From positions 62,001 through 126,000 of the forward strand of contig NZ_FMVS01000010.1 of assembly GCF_900102515.1 (NCBI RefSeq): 64,000 nt of DNA, read 5' to 3'. The notes under the pieces were generated by a model. That model was not told the origin of the DNA. It saw only the letters and a program-made list of their open reading frames with translations, and ran no database searches. Source of the DNA: Butyrivibrio sp. INlla14. Its GTDB lineage: Bacteria; Bacillota; Clostridia; Lachnospirales; Lachnospiraceae. How positions within the stretch are numbered: the first letter of the stretch is position 1; each line of letters starts with the position of its first letter. The position numbers and the translations under genes were made by a program. Below, one piece after another: positions 1 to 10,104 of this stretch.

Positions 1-699
1 CTTCTTATCAGAAGACCACCAGGACGTGAAGCTTATCCTGGAGACGTTTTCTACCTGCACTCAAGACTACTTGAGAGAGCAGCTAAGCTCTCTGATGAGA
101 ATGGAGGAGGTTCACTTACAGCCCTTCCTATCATCGAGACACAGGCCGGTGACGTATCAGCCTACATTCCTACAAACGTTATCTCTATCACAGATGGACA
201 GATATTCCTTGAGACAGAGCTTTTCCACTCAGGAATCATGCCAGCGGTTAACCCTGGTATCTCCGTATCCCGTGTAGGTGGTAATGCGCAGATCAAGGCT
301 ATGAAGAAGGTTGCCGGAACACTTAAACTTGTATATTCACAGTACCGTGAGCTGCAGAGCTTCGCTCAGTTCGGTTCAGACCTTGATGAAGACACCAAGA
401 ACCGTCTTGCACAGGGCGAACGTATCGTGGAAGTTCTCAAGCAAAACAAGAATATGCCAGTTCCTGTTGAAAAACAGGTTGCTATTCTCTATGCGGTTGT
501 TAATAACATCCTGATGAAGGTTGAAGCAAGCGACGTTGCTGAATATGAGGCAGGTCTTTATGATTTCCTTGATCAGGATCCTTCCGGAATTGCTGCTATG
601 CGTGAGATTCGTGAGAGCGGCAAGCTTGAAAAGGAAACAGAGGATAAGTTAAAGGCATCATTAGACGCTTATACAGACAAGTTCATTAAGAGCAGATAA
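1..699 (+). CDS. atpA: ATP synthase F1 subunit alpha, C-terminal part (5' end outside window)
   Basis: The reading frame is open from base 1 and encodes the last 232 residues of the F1 alpha subunit, the non-catalytic nucleotide-binding partner of beta in the cytoplasmic F1 head. The visible part begins at the conserved [18 protein letters not shown] stretch. It continues through [19 protein letters not shown] and the [14 protein letters not shown] segment, which contains the Ser-Arg contributing to the catalytic site at the alpha-beta interface. It ends with the usual helical C-terminal domain. An AAGGAGG ribosome site for atpG follows directly after the stop, so the genes are cotranscribed in standard atp order. 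An internal ATG at base 238 is only a methionine within this frame. Identity is essentially certain; the true start is upstream of the window. Confidence 0.98.
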   Translation, partial: LLIRRPPGREAYPGDVFYLHSRLLERAAKLSDENGGGSLTALPIIETQAGDVSAYIPTNVISITDGQIFLETELFHSGIMPAVNPGISVSRVGGNAQIKAMKKVAGTLKLVYSQYRELQSFAQFGSDLDEDTKNRLAQGERIVEVLKQNKNMPVPVEKQVAILYAVVNNILMKVEASDVAEYEAGLYDFLDQDPSGIAAMREIRESGKLEKETEDKLKASLDAYTDKFIKSR

Positions 700-711
700 G
701 GAGGATAAATA

Positions 712-1575
712 ATGGCTGGATCAATGAAAGCTGTTAAACTCCGAATCAAGAGCGTCCAGAGCACAATGCAGATTACGAAGGCCATGCAGCTTGTTGCTGC
801 ATCAAAGCTTCGTAAAGCCAAGGAAAGAGCTGATGAGTCAAAGCCTTACCTTGAGACAATGCTTGAAACACTTACAGATATAGCCAATGGTAACACTGAT
901 TACCGCTCCATTTACACCAAGCCAGGTGAAAATGATAAGAAATGGCTCTATGTTGTTATCGCCGGAGACAGAGGTCTTGCAGGTGGTTACAACTCTAATC
1001 TGTTCAAGTTTGTTGAAGCTGAGATCAAGGATAAAGAGGACGTGACAGTTCTTCCAATCGGTAAAAAATCTGTGGAGTTCTTTAAGCACAGAAATATTCC
1101 GATCCTTACTGAGGAATATGCCGAGGTTGCCAAAACTACTATCTCTGACTGTTTCCAGATAGCCAAGCTTATCTGTGGATCATATGGTGGTGGCGGATTT
1201 GGACATGTATTCTTGTGTTATACAAACTTCGTGTCCATGCTGTCCCAGGTTCCAATGTCTACATCTCTTTTACCACTGTCAGATCTTTCATCTGATAATA
1301 AAAAGAGTGATGGAAAGCCAAGGGATCTTATTCTATATGAGCCAAACAGTGAGACAGTGTTCGATGCTATAGTTCCGGAGTATCTGGCGGGTATTCTATA
1401 TACCAGTATCAATATTTCTTATGCCAGTGAGCTTGCTGCTCGTAGAACTGCTATGGAAGCCGCAACTGACAACGCAGAAGAAATGATCGAGACCTTGAGT
1501 CTGTACTATAACAGAGCTCGTCAGGCAAGCATCACGCAGGAGATCACTGAGATCGTTGCTGGTGCCGAAAGCTGA
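712..1575 (+). CDS. atpG: ATP synthase F1 subunit gamma
   Basis: Encodes 287 residues, the usual length for the gamma subunit, the central rotor shaft coupling c-ring rotation to catalysis in F1. The N-terminus has the diagnostic KLRIKSVQSTMQITKAMQLV helix. The protein has the GDRGLAGGYNSN motif near residue 84, and the C-terminal helix carries RRTAMEAATDNAEEMI and the closing RQASITQEITEIVAG. The ATG is 12 bases after the atpA stop and is preceded by AAGGAGGATAA, so the start is firm. Unlike the tight atpA-atpG junction, 138 bases separate this gene from atpD, and that spacer carries a tandem repeat. Confidence 0.98.
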   Translation: MAGSMKAVKLRIKSVQSTMQITKAMQLVAASKLRKAKERADESKPYLETMLETLTDIANGNTDYRSIYTKPGENDKKWLYVVIAGDRGLAGGYNSNLFKFVEAEIKDKEDVTVLPIGKKSVEFFKHRNIPILTEEYAEVAKTTISDCFQIAKLICGSYGGGGFGHVFLCYTNFVSMLSQVPMSTSLLPLSDLSSDNKKSDGKPRDLILYEPNSETVFDAIVPEYLAGILYTSINISYASELAARRTAMEAATDNAEEMIETLSLYYNRARQASITQEITEIVAGAES

Positions 1576-1624
1576 GAACCAGGCGAAGTTTTATTGAGCC
1601 TTGGTACGAAGCTTGTTCTGTCGA

Positions 1625-1677
1625 GCACGAAGTGCGAGAGCAGAACTTCCATGCACGAAGTGCGAGAGCAGAACTTC
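1625..1677 (+). repeat. Two tandem copies of a 25-bp unit in the atpG-atpD spacer
   Basis: Bases 1625-1649 and 1653-1677 are identical 25-mers separated by three bases (period 28). Each copy starts with a small self-complementary core, GCAC-GAA-GTGC, and ends CAGAACTTC. A GTTCTG at about 1615-1620 can pair with the CAGAAC in either copy, so alternative hairpins are possible. The element lies inside an operon of essential genes and codes for nothing. It could be an RNA processing or translation-tuning element, or a copy of a dispersed genomic repeat family. The function is unknown. Confidence 0.85.
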
Positions 1678-1698
1678 ATTAGGATATAACAACTTTGA

Positions 1699-3108
<1,410 letters not shown>

Positions 3109-3143
3109 TGCTTTTAGCCCATAATATGTAAAAGGAGTGCAAT

Positions 3144-3572
3144 ATGGCTGCAACATATCATTTACAGGTTGTATCCTTAGATGGTCTTGAATATGAAGGC
3201 GAAGTCCAGAAGATACTGCTTCGTACAATAGATGGTGATGTTGAGATTCTTGCTCGTCATACCAACTACTGTACTGCCATTGGAATGGGAACTGCCAAGG
3301 TTGTCCTTGAAGATGGCAAGGAGAGAAAAGCAGCCTGTATCGGTGGAATGCTCTCAGTCATGAACGGAGAAGTAAGAGTCCTTCCAACTACCTGGGAATG
3401 GAGTGAGGACATTGACGTAGAGCGTGCCAAGGCCGCTAAGGCAAAGGCGGAGGAGAGACTAAAAGACAAAAAGCTTGACAATGAGGCTAGGATAAGAGCT
3501 GAAGCCAAGTTGTACAGAGCCTTAGTCAGAATAGGTTCTTCTTCCGGACACGATCATCTTAATGATCAATAA
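3144..3572 (+). CDS. atpC: ATP synthase F1 subunit epsilon
   Basis: Encodes 142 residues. Epsilon joins gamma to the c-ring and inhibits ATP hydrolysis. The N-terminal beta-sandwich is recognisable (LQVVSLDGLEYEGEVQKI, then a DGDVEILARHTNYCTAIG stretch). The C-terminal helical hairpin is rich in Ala, Lys and Glu (ERAKAAKAKAEERL). An AAGGAGTG ribosome site precedes the ATG. It is the last gene of the atp operon here: strong hairpins follow, and the next gene has an unrelated function. Confidence 0.96.
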   Translation: MAATYHLQVVSLDGLEYEGEVQKILLRTIDGDVEILARHTNYCTAIGMGTAKVVLEDGKERKAACIGGMLSVMNGEVRVLPTTWEWSEDIDVERAKAAKAKAEERLKDKKLDNEARIRAEAKLYRALVRIGSSSGHDHLNDQ

Positions 3573-3586
3573 GTTTTGATTTATGG

Positions 3587-3666
3587 AACGCTGACTCCGG
3601 AATCGGAGTCAGCGTTAACTTTCATATCCCAGGAAATATGTTTCCTGGGATATGAAAATTAACGCT
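3587..3666 (+). terminator. Overlapping hairpins after atpC (probable operon terminator)
   Basis: A 13-bp perfect stem (3587-3599 with 3604-3616, loop GAAT) is followed by a 16-17-bp stem (3621-3636 with 3641-3656, loop TATG). AGCGTTAA at 3611-3618 can also pair with TTAACGCT at 3659-3666. That extends the second hairpin to about 25 pairs with one mismatch while breaking the first hairpin. There is no long U-tract after either stem, so this is not a textbook intrinsic terminator. It may stop or attenuate transcription or protect the atp mRNA 3' end. Confidence 0.7.
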
Positions 3667-3703
3667 ATGCTATCACATTGATCAAGGATCGGAGGGGCGA
3701 CTT

Positions 3704-5845
3704 TTGAGAAATGAAGTTAAGATGAAAAAAGATAGTGGAAAGTGGCGTGTTATCCTGGTTATTACCGGGGTTATTACTAATGTGCTGCTTTTTTTCATAA
3801 CTCATCATTTTGGGCTTCCTATTTTTCTTGATACTGTAGGTACAATAATGTCTTCGGTAATAGGAGGTCTTTTCCCGGGAATTCTGACGGCTGTTTTATC
3901 AAATACACTATGTGCAGTGGTTGATTATAATTCTGTTTTCTTCATGATTGTCAATGTTGCTGTCGCTATCTTTACCACTTGGTATTTCAGAAAATATTCC
4001 TTTATCAAAATAGAAAGAGTAATCATATATGCCTTGATTGCAGGTGCTTTTTCCGGCCTCATGGGTGCTTTTATCCAGGATGTATTATTTGGAGAAATTC
4101 AAAATGGCATACTTGTAGAGATAATGACACCTATACATGATAACCTTCATGTTTCAGATCAGCTTTCTTTATATACTGGGAATGCACTTATAAACATTAT
4201 TGATAAGATGATCGCGTCTATCTTAGCATTTATAGTTATTTACTATACGCCTATGGAAGAACTGAAAACTGTTCAGGATGCAGGATGGAGACAAAGACCA
4301 TTATCAATCGATGAACTTCAAAAAATAAAGGCCTGGGACAAGGATCTTAAGGTAACCGCCAGATCAAGGATGGCTTATACACTTGTTGGGGCTTCAATCA
4401 TCCTCGTGTTTATTATGGGATGGATTGGAGTAAGTCTTTACTTTGAAAATCAAAAAACTGAGAGAATTGATAGTGCCTGGAATGCAACCAGCTTCACGAC
4501 TCAAATGATAGACCCGGAGTCTATTGAAAATTTCCTGGAAAAAGGAGAAGAAGACGAAAGTTATTTGCTGTTTCATAATCTTTTATCCACAATAAGAGAT
4601 AATGCCTATGGACTGGAAAATCTGTATATTGTTAAACCCCAGGAGGATGGTTTCATTTATATTTTCGACCTTCCTACAGAGAAAAAGCCAGATCCTTACG
4701 GGCTGGGAGAATTTGTATCCTACGATGATTTTGGAATGACAAAAGTAAAAGAGAAGGCTGTAACTGGAAGGGCAGGCTATGTAGAGTCGGGCTCACTTCT
4801 TGGATGGAAGATGATAGTGTTTAACCCTGTGTATGATGCGGAGGGAACTTGTGTATGCTACGTTGTTGCGGAAGTTTCTCTGGCATACATGGCAGGCTAT
4901 ATGAGAACCTTCATTCTCAAAGTTGTGATCATCCTGTCTGGATATTTTGTGCTGATAGTAGCTTATGCCTTATGGACAACTGACGTTTATGACACTTACC
5001 CCATTAGTAGTATGGCTGAAATGCTTGACAGATTCAGTAAAGGGGATGATTCACAGGACCAGCTTGACTCTAATGTAAGGGAAATACGTGCACTGGATAT
5101 ACATACAGGAGATGAAACAGAAAAGCTATATAAGAGTATCTGCAGCATGACTTTAAATCAGGCAGAGCAGATGAGAAGCATCAGAAGACTGTCTGAATCC
5201 ACAGCCAAGATGCAGGATGGTCTTATCATGACAATGGCTGACATGGTTGAAAACAGAAACCTTGATATGGGGGCACATATACAGAGAACTACTGCCTACG
5301 TCAGGATAATAATGGAGAGCCTCAAGAAAAAGGGCTACTACGCAGAAAAACTGACACCTAAATTTTTATCTGATGTTGTCAGGTCAGCGCCTTTATATGA
5401 TGTAGGCAAGATCAAGATTCCAGATGGAATACTTCAAAAACCTGGAGAACTGACCCCGGAAGAGTTTGAAGTGATAAAGACACATACAATTGAGGGTAAA
5501 AAAATATTGGACAACGCCATCAGTACCTCAAATGGTGATAATTACCTGAAAGAAGCAAGAAATATGGCAACATACCATCATGAGCATTGGGATGGCGGTG
5601 GATATCCTGAAGGACTTCATGGAGAGGTTATTCCTCTATCTGCAAGAATAATGGCCATAGCAGATGTTTTTGATGATATTACATCGGACAGGGTATATAG
5701 AAAGGCATACCCACTTGATGAGGCTCTTGATATCATGAGAGATTTTAATGGAACAGTTTTTGACCCTAAGTGCCTGGAGGCTTTTATGGATGCACTTCCT
5801 GAAATAAAGGTCATCATGATGAAATATGGTGGAAAGAGTGTATAA
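3704..5845 (+). CDS. Membrane sensor protein with C-terminal HD-GYP domain (altered HD motif)
   Basis: Encodes 713 residues. The N-terminal ~190 residues hold about five hydrophobic segments. They are followed by a membrane helix near residue 230, an extracytoplasmic sensor-like region (about 250-400), another helix near 410-430, a linker, and an HD-GYP domain (about 520-710). HD-GYP domains classically hydrolyse cyclic-di-GMP. The HHE-x-x-DGGGYP motif is intact (His625-His626), but the defining HD is Tyr565-Asp566 (APLYDVGKIKIPDG), so a metal ligand is lost. The best start is TTG at 3704, with GGAGGGG six bases upstream; an ATG at 3722 is the alternative. The next gene starts immediately after the stop, so the two are cotranscribed. 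It may be a sensor or a weak enzyme rather than an active phosphodiesterase. Confidence 0.88.
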   Translation: MRNEVKMKKDSGKWRVILVITGVITNVLLFFITHHFGLPIFLDTVGTIMSSVIGGLFPGILTAVLSNTLCAVVDYNSVFFMIVNVAVAIFTTWYFRKYSFIKIERVIIYALIAGAFSGLMGAFIQDVLFGEIQNGILVEIMTPIHDNLHVSDQLSLYTGNALINIIDKMIASILAFIVIYYTPMEELKTVQDAGWRQRPLSIDELQKIKAWDKDLKVTARSRMAYTLVGASIILVFIMGWIGVSLYFENQKTERIDSAWNATSFTTQMIDPESIENFLEKGEEDESYLLFHNLLSTIRDNAYGLENLYIVKPQEDGFIYIFDLPTEKKPDPYGLGEFVSYDDFGMTKVKEKAVTGRAGYVESGSLLGWKMIVFNPVYDAEGTCVCYVVAEVSLAYMAGYMRTFILKVVIILSGYFVLIVAYALWTTDVYDTYPISSMAEMLDRFSKGDDSQDQLDSNVREIRALDIHTGDETEKLYKSICSMTLNQAEQMRSIRRLSESTAKMQDGLIMTMADMVENRNLDMGAHIQRTTAYVRIIMESLKKKGYYAEKLTPKFLSDVVRSAPLYDVGKIKIPDGILQKPGELTPEEFEVIKTHTIEGKKILDNAISTSNGDNYLKEARNMATYHHEHWDGGGYPEGLHGEVIPLSARIMAIADVFDDITSDRVYRKAYPLDEALDIMRDFNGTVFDPKCLEAFMDALPEIKVIMMKYGGKSV

Positions 5846-8800
5846 ATGAAAAACTTAAAGAAAAAATACATTTACGCCATCGCAGTAGTGCTAATGATAT
5901 GCGAAATAGTCCACATTTCACTAAACGCTGCAGCATCCGATGGAAGCGGGGTGTTGCCCTATGAAAAAGTAAATAAGTACGGCGGCGGATATGCAGTAAC
6001 AAGGCAACTTGAGGGAGTTGGCTATGCTGCGTACATTTATGATGCTACCAACGGCCTTCCAACTTCTGATGCTATGTGTATTCTAGGATCAAGTGATGGA
6101 CATATATGGATAGGCGGCTATAGTGGCGTTGTGCGCTATGACGGCATTCTTTTTGAAAGACTTGATACGTCAAAGGGATTAACTAGTGCCAGGACTCTTT
6201 TTGAAGATAGCAAAAACAGGATATGGGTTGGAACCAATGATAACGGAGTGGTTCTCCTTGACGGTAAAGAGAGGACTCAATTCACTGTTTTTGATGGTCT
6301 TCCCTCTTCATCAATAAGAAGCATTGCAGAGGATTACCGAGGAAATTTCATAATTGGTACAACTCAGGGATTATGCTATATCGATGAAAATTTTAAGATT
6401 AAGAAAATAGAAAATGGAATTCTAAATACAGAGCGAATTCTTAAGCTTGAACTAGGTGCTGATGGAAAAATATATGGTCATACCGCTAATGGGTATATTT
6501 TTACAATTGAGAATTGTCTTGTGACAAGCATATACAGTGGCAAAGACCTTGGAATGGCAAAGATAACTACCATGATGACAGATCCATATCATGGAGGGAG
6601 CTTATATATTTGTACTGAAAAAGGTTACATTTACCACGGAAAGCTGGGGACAAAGGCAATTGGCCTTAAAACCACATCTATTCCAGGAAACAAGGCTGCT
6701 CATTGGATTTCCTATGAATGTGGAAGAATTTGGGTTTCAACAACTTCCGAAGCAGGCTATATAGATGCAGATGGTAGTTATACTGAACTTAATGATCTTC
6801 CAATGAATAGTGCTATTGAGATGATGACCTCAGATTACCAGGGGAATATGTGGTATGCATCTTCTACCCAGGGTGTAATGAAGCTTGTTACAGATAATTT
6901 TGTGGACATGACAAAATCTGACGGCTTTCCACAATATGTAACCAATGCTACTTGCTATTATGATGGCAAGCTATATGTCGGAACTGACAATGGGCTTTTT
7001 ATCCTGAATGAAGAGGGTGTACTGGAGAATAATAACCTTACAAGATACGTAGGAGATGCCAGAGTAAAAAACATAATGGCTGACAGTAAGGGGAATATTT
7101 GGGTCGCGACCTCTACGAGAGGTAAGGGCCTGATATGCTATTCAAATAGCGGAGAATTCAGGATCTATACTACGGGAGATGGACTTGGTGATAATTCAGT
7201 AAGATGCTTGGCAGAAAAAAAAGATGGTTCCATTATTGCTGGAACAAATGGCGGAATATCTATAATAAAGGACGACAAGATCGTAAAGAACTATGGTGTA
7301 AAAGAGGGCTTATCAAATGCCACGATCCTCACTCTTATTGAAAGAGAAGACGGCGTCATAATGGCAGGAACTGATGGTGGTGGACTATACCTCATAGACG
7401 GAGATGATATTAAGCATGTAGGCCTCGAGGATGGGCTTACAAGCGATGTGGTCCTCAGAATAAAGGAGGACAAGGAAAGAGATGTATACTGGGTTATTAC
7501 ATCCAACTCTATGGAATATTTGAGTAAAGATAAGGTGACTATCGTATCCTCTTTTCCCTTTAACAATAATTATGACATCTACTATGATGACTATGAAAAT
7601 ATGTGGATTTTGTCTTCTTATGGCATCTACAGGGTTAAGGCCCAGGAAATGCTCGATGACAATGTACATACTTACAAACTCTATACTATATCTAATGGTA
7701 TGCCCTATGCTGTGACTTCCCAGGAGTATGGGTGCATGGATGAAGATGGGAACCTCTACGTGCCAGGTAGAGAGGGCGTTATCAGGGTAAATATAAATAA
7801 GTACTTTGAAAAGAGTGACACAGTCAAAATAGCAATTAATTCAGTTTGTTGTGATGATGAGGTTATTTATCCGGATTCTCAAGGCACATATATAATACCT
7901 GCAGATACAGCGCGTATTAAGATAACCCCTTCAGTTATGGATTATACAATGCTTAATCCTAACGTCAGGGTTTTCTTTGAGGGAAAAGAAAGTGAGGGTC
8001 TTACCACGCCCAGAAGTGAACTATCTACACTTGAGTACACATCATTAAGTTATGGAACTTATACCCTGCACATCCAGCTCATCAATCACAGGGATGAAGT
8101 GACTCATGATGAGAGATTTCTGATTGTCAAGAAACCTCGTTTCTTCGAGCTGTTCATTGTAAAGATATTTATCCTTCTGCTGGTAGCCTTTGCAACAGGA
8201 TATATAGTATGGCGAGTACTTAAATCCACTGTTATTTCCAAGCAGATGAATGAAATAAAAGCTGCCAAGGAAGAGGCCGAAAGAGCTAATACAGCTAAGT
8301 CCAGATTCCTTGCGAATATGTCTCATGAGATCAGAACTCCTATCAATACCATAATGGGTATGAATGAAATGATCCTAAGGGAAGATGCTTCAAATGTTCC
8401 CAAGAATTATTTCCTGTCCATGATGAACTATTCTCTTGATATAAGAAATGCTACGGAATCTCTGCTGGGACTTATCAACGACCTTCTGGATATGTCCAAG
8501 ATCGAGTCTGGAAAGATGCATCTTGTGGAGCAGGAATATGATGTTCAGGATCAGCTGCGCTCAATTGTATCCATGATACGATCAAGAAGTACGGAAAAAG
8601 AGTTGATATTTGAAGTTGTAGTAGATGAGATAATTCCAAAAAGACTTTACGGAGATGCAGGAAAGATAAAGCAGATAATCCTTAATCTTTTGACAAATGC
8701 TGTTAAATATACTGAGCAAGGTGGAATTGCCTTTACTGTATCGATGGAAGCAAGGAAGGATGATATCTGTGATGTCAGAATATCAGTCAAGGATACAGGT

Positions 8801-10081
8801 ATTGGCGTAAAAGAAGAAGATATGGATAAGCTCTTCATGGCCTATGAAAGACTTGACGAGGAAAAGAACAGTGCCATCCAGGGTACAGGACTTGGACTTG
8901 ATATTTCAAGGAGATTTGCAGAGCTTATTGGAGGAAATCTCTGGTGTGAAAGTGTTTATGGCGAAGGCTCAGAGTTTATCCTGACTTTTAAGCAGAGAAT
9001 CGTGGACTCTACTCCTATAGGCGTATTTATTGAGCACGATACAAGTAGTGGTCCATATGTTCCTAAATTCATTGCTCCTGACGCAGATATTCTGGTAGTT
9101 GATGATACACCGATGAACCTTAGCGTTATAAAGGGACTGCTAAAGGCTACAAAGGTCTTTGTTACCACAGCAGACAGTGGTGAGCAGGCTCTTGAAAAGA
9201 TCAAAGAGAGCAAGTTTAACGTGGTACTTCTGGATCATATGATGCCAGGAATGGACGGAATAGAGACCTGTGCCAAGATAAGAGAAATATATCCTGATCT
9301 TCCAGTGTATGCACTTACTGCTAACGCAGCTGCTGGAGAGGAATTCTATAAGTCAAAAGGCTTTAACGGCTATCTTGCCAAGCCTGTAGATAGTGCCACA
9401 CTTGAGAGCACGATATTAAAACATCTTCCACCTGAAATGGTCATGACAAGAGAAGATGAAGAAGATGAAGAAGAGTTAAAAGAGCTTCCTGATAACATGC
9501 TGTGGCTCAATGAAGTAGAAGGACTATCAGTTGACGATGGTATCAGGAATTCAGGAAGTGTTTCAGGTTATATCTTTGCCCTTGGACTTTTCCTTGACAC
9601 TATTGACGACAACATTTCAGTTATCACAAACTCTTATGAGAGCGGAGATATAAGGCTTTACACAATAAAAGTTCATGCTTTAAAGAGTTCTGCAAGGATA
9701 ATTGGTGCGCTTGAACTTTCAAAAGAGGCAGCAGATCTTGAAAAGGCTGGAAAAGACGGAGATAAGAGTTTCATAGATCTTCATACAAATAAGCTGATCA
9801 GTGATTATAGTGCTTTCAAGGAAAAGCTAGAGAAGATGGATCAGGAATTTGACACAAGTGCTGACGATGAAGGAAAAGAGATGATATCTGAGGAAGACCT
9901 TAATGATGCCTATAGTGCACTTAAAGATGTTATCTCTCAGATGGATTATGACGCTGTTGAAATGATCCTTGGGCAGCTAAAAGAGTTCCGTCTGCCAAAA
10001 GAGGATGAGGATAAGCTTAACACTCTTGCAAAACTTCTTAAGACTTTTGACTGGGATAAAATGGAAGAATTGTTTGAATGA
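5846..10081 (+). CDS. Hybrid histidine kinase: propeller sensor, kinase, receiver, HPt
   Basis: Encodes 1411 residues. A signal/anchor helix (about 7-25) is followed by some 650 residues of two-component-regulator propeller repeats, recognisable from repeated DSKGNIWVAT-like and GLPSSSIRSI-like strands. A Y_Y_Y-like beta-sandwich follows (about 690-765), then a membrane helix near 770-790. The HisKA helix has His827 (MSHEIRTPINTIMG); the HATPase follows with its N, G1 (DTGIGV) and G2 (GTGLGLDI) boxes. The receiver domain has Asp1130 (LLDHMMPGMDG), and a C-terminal HPt has His1277 (KVHALKSSARIIGA). This layout resembles the hybrid polysaccharide sensors of Bacteroidetes but lacks their DNA-binding output domain, so phosphate must pass to another protein. 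It begins one base after the upstream HD-GYP gene, and another HD-GYP gene follows by 23 bases. Confidence 0.93.
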   Translation: MKNLKKKYIYAIAVVLMICEIVHISLNAAASDGSGVLPYEKVNKYGGGYAVTRQLEGVGYAAYIYDATNGLPTSDAMCILGSSDGHIWIGGYSGVVRYDGILFERLDTSKGLTSARTLFEDSKNRIWVGTNDNGVVLLDGKERTQFTVFDGLPSSSIRSIAEDYRGNFIIGTTQGLCYIDENFKIKKIENGILNTERILKLELGADGKIYGHTANGYIFTIENCLVTSIYSGKDLGMAKITTMMTDPYHGGSLYICTEKGYIYHGKLGTKAIGLKTTSIPGNKAAHWISYECGRIWVSTTSEAGYIDADGSYTELNDLPMNSAIEMMTSDYQGNMWYASSTQGVMKLVTDNFVDMTKSDGFPQYVTNATCYYDGKLYVGTDNGLFILNEEGVLENNNLTRYVGDARVKNIMADSKGNIWVATSTRGKGLICYSNSGEFRIYTTGDGLGDNSVRCLAEKKDGSIIAGTNGGISIIKDDKIVKNYGVKEGLSNATILTLIEREDGVIMAGTDGGGLYLIDGDDIKHVGLEDGLTSDVVLRIKEDKERDVYWVITSNSMEYLSKDKVTIVSSFPFNNNYDIYYDDYENMWILSSYGIYRVKAQEMLDDNVHTYKLYTISNGMPYAVTSQEYGCMDEDGNLYVPGREGVIRVNINKYFEKSDTVKIAINSVCCDDEVIYPDSQGTYIIPADTARIKITPSVMDYTMLNPNVRVFFEGKESEGLTTPRSELSTLEYTSLSYGTYTLHIQLINHRDEVTHDERFLIVKKPRFFELFIVKIFILLLVAFATGYIVWRVLKSTVISKQMNEIKAAKEEAERANTAKSRFLANMSHEIRTPINTIMGMNEMILREDASNVPKNYFLSMMNYSLDIRNATESLLGLINDLLDMSKIESGKMHLVEQEYDVQDQLRSIVSMIRSRSTEKELIFEVVVDEIIPKRLYGDAGKIKQIILNLLTNAVKYTEQGGIAFTVSMEARKDDICDVRISVKDTGIGVKEEDMDKLFMAYERLDEEKNSAIQGTGLGLDISRRFAELIGGNLWCESVYGEGSEFILTFKQRIVDSTPIGVFIEHDTSSGPYVPKFIAPDADILVVDDTPMNLSVIKGLLKATKVFVTTADSGEQALEKIKESKFNVVLLDHMMPGMDGIETCAKIREIYPDLPVYALTANAAAGEEFYKSKGFNGYLAKPVDSATLESTILKHLPPEMVMTREDEEDEEELKELPDNMLWLNEVEGLSVDDGIRNSGSVSGYIFALGLFLDTIDDNISVITNSYESGDIRLYTIKVHALKSSARIIGALELSKEAADLEKAGKDGDKSFIDLHTNKLISDYSAFKEKLEKMDQEFDTSADDEGKEMISEEDLNDAYSALKDVISQMDYDAVEMILGQLKEFRLPKEDEDKLNTLAKLLKTFDWDKMEELFE

Positions 10082-10104
10082 ATTGATTTACAGGGAGCAG
10101 ATTG

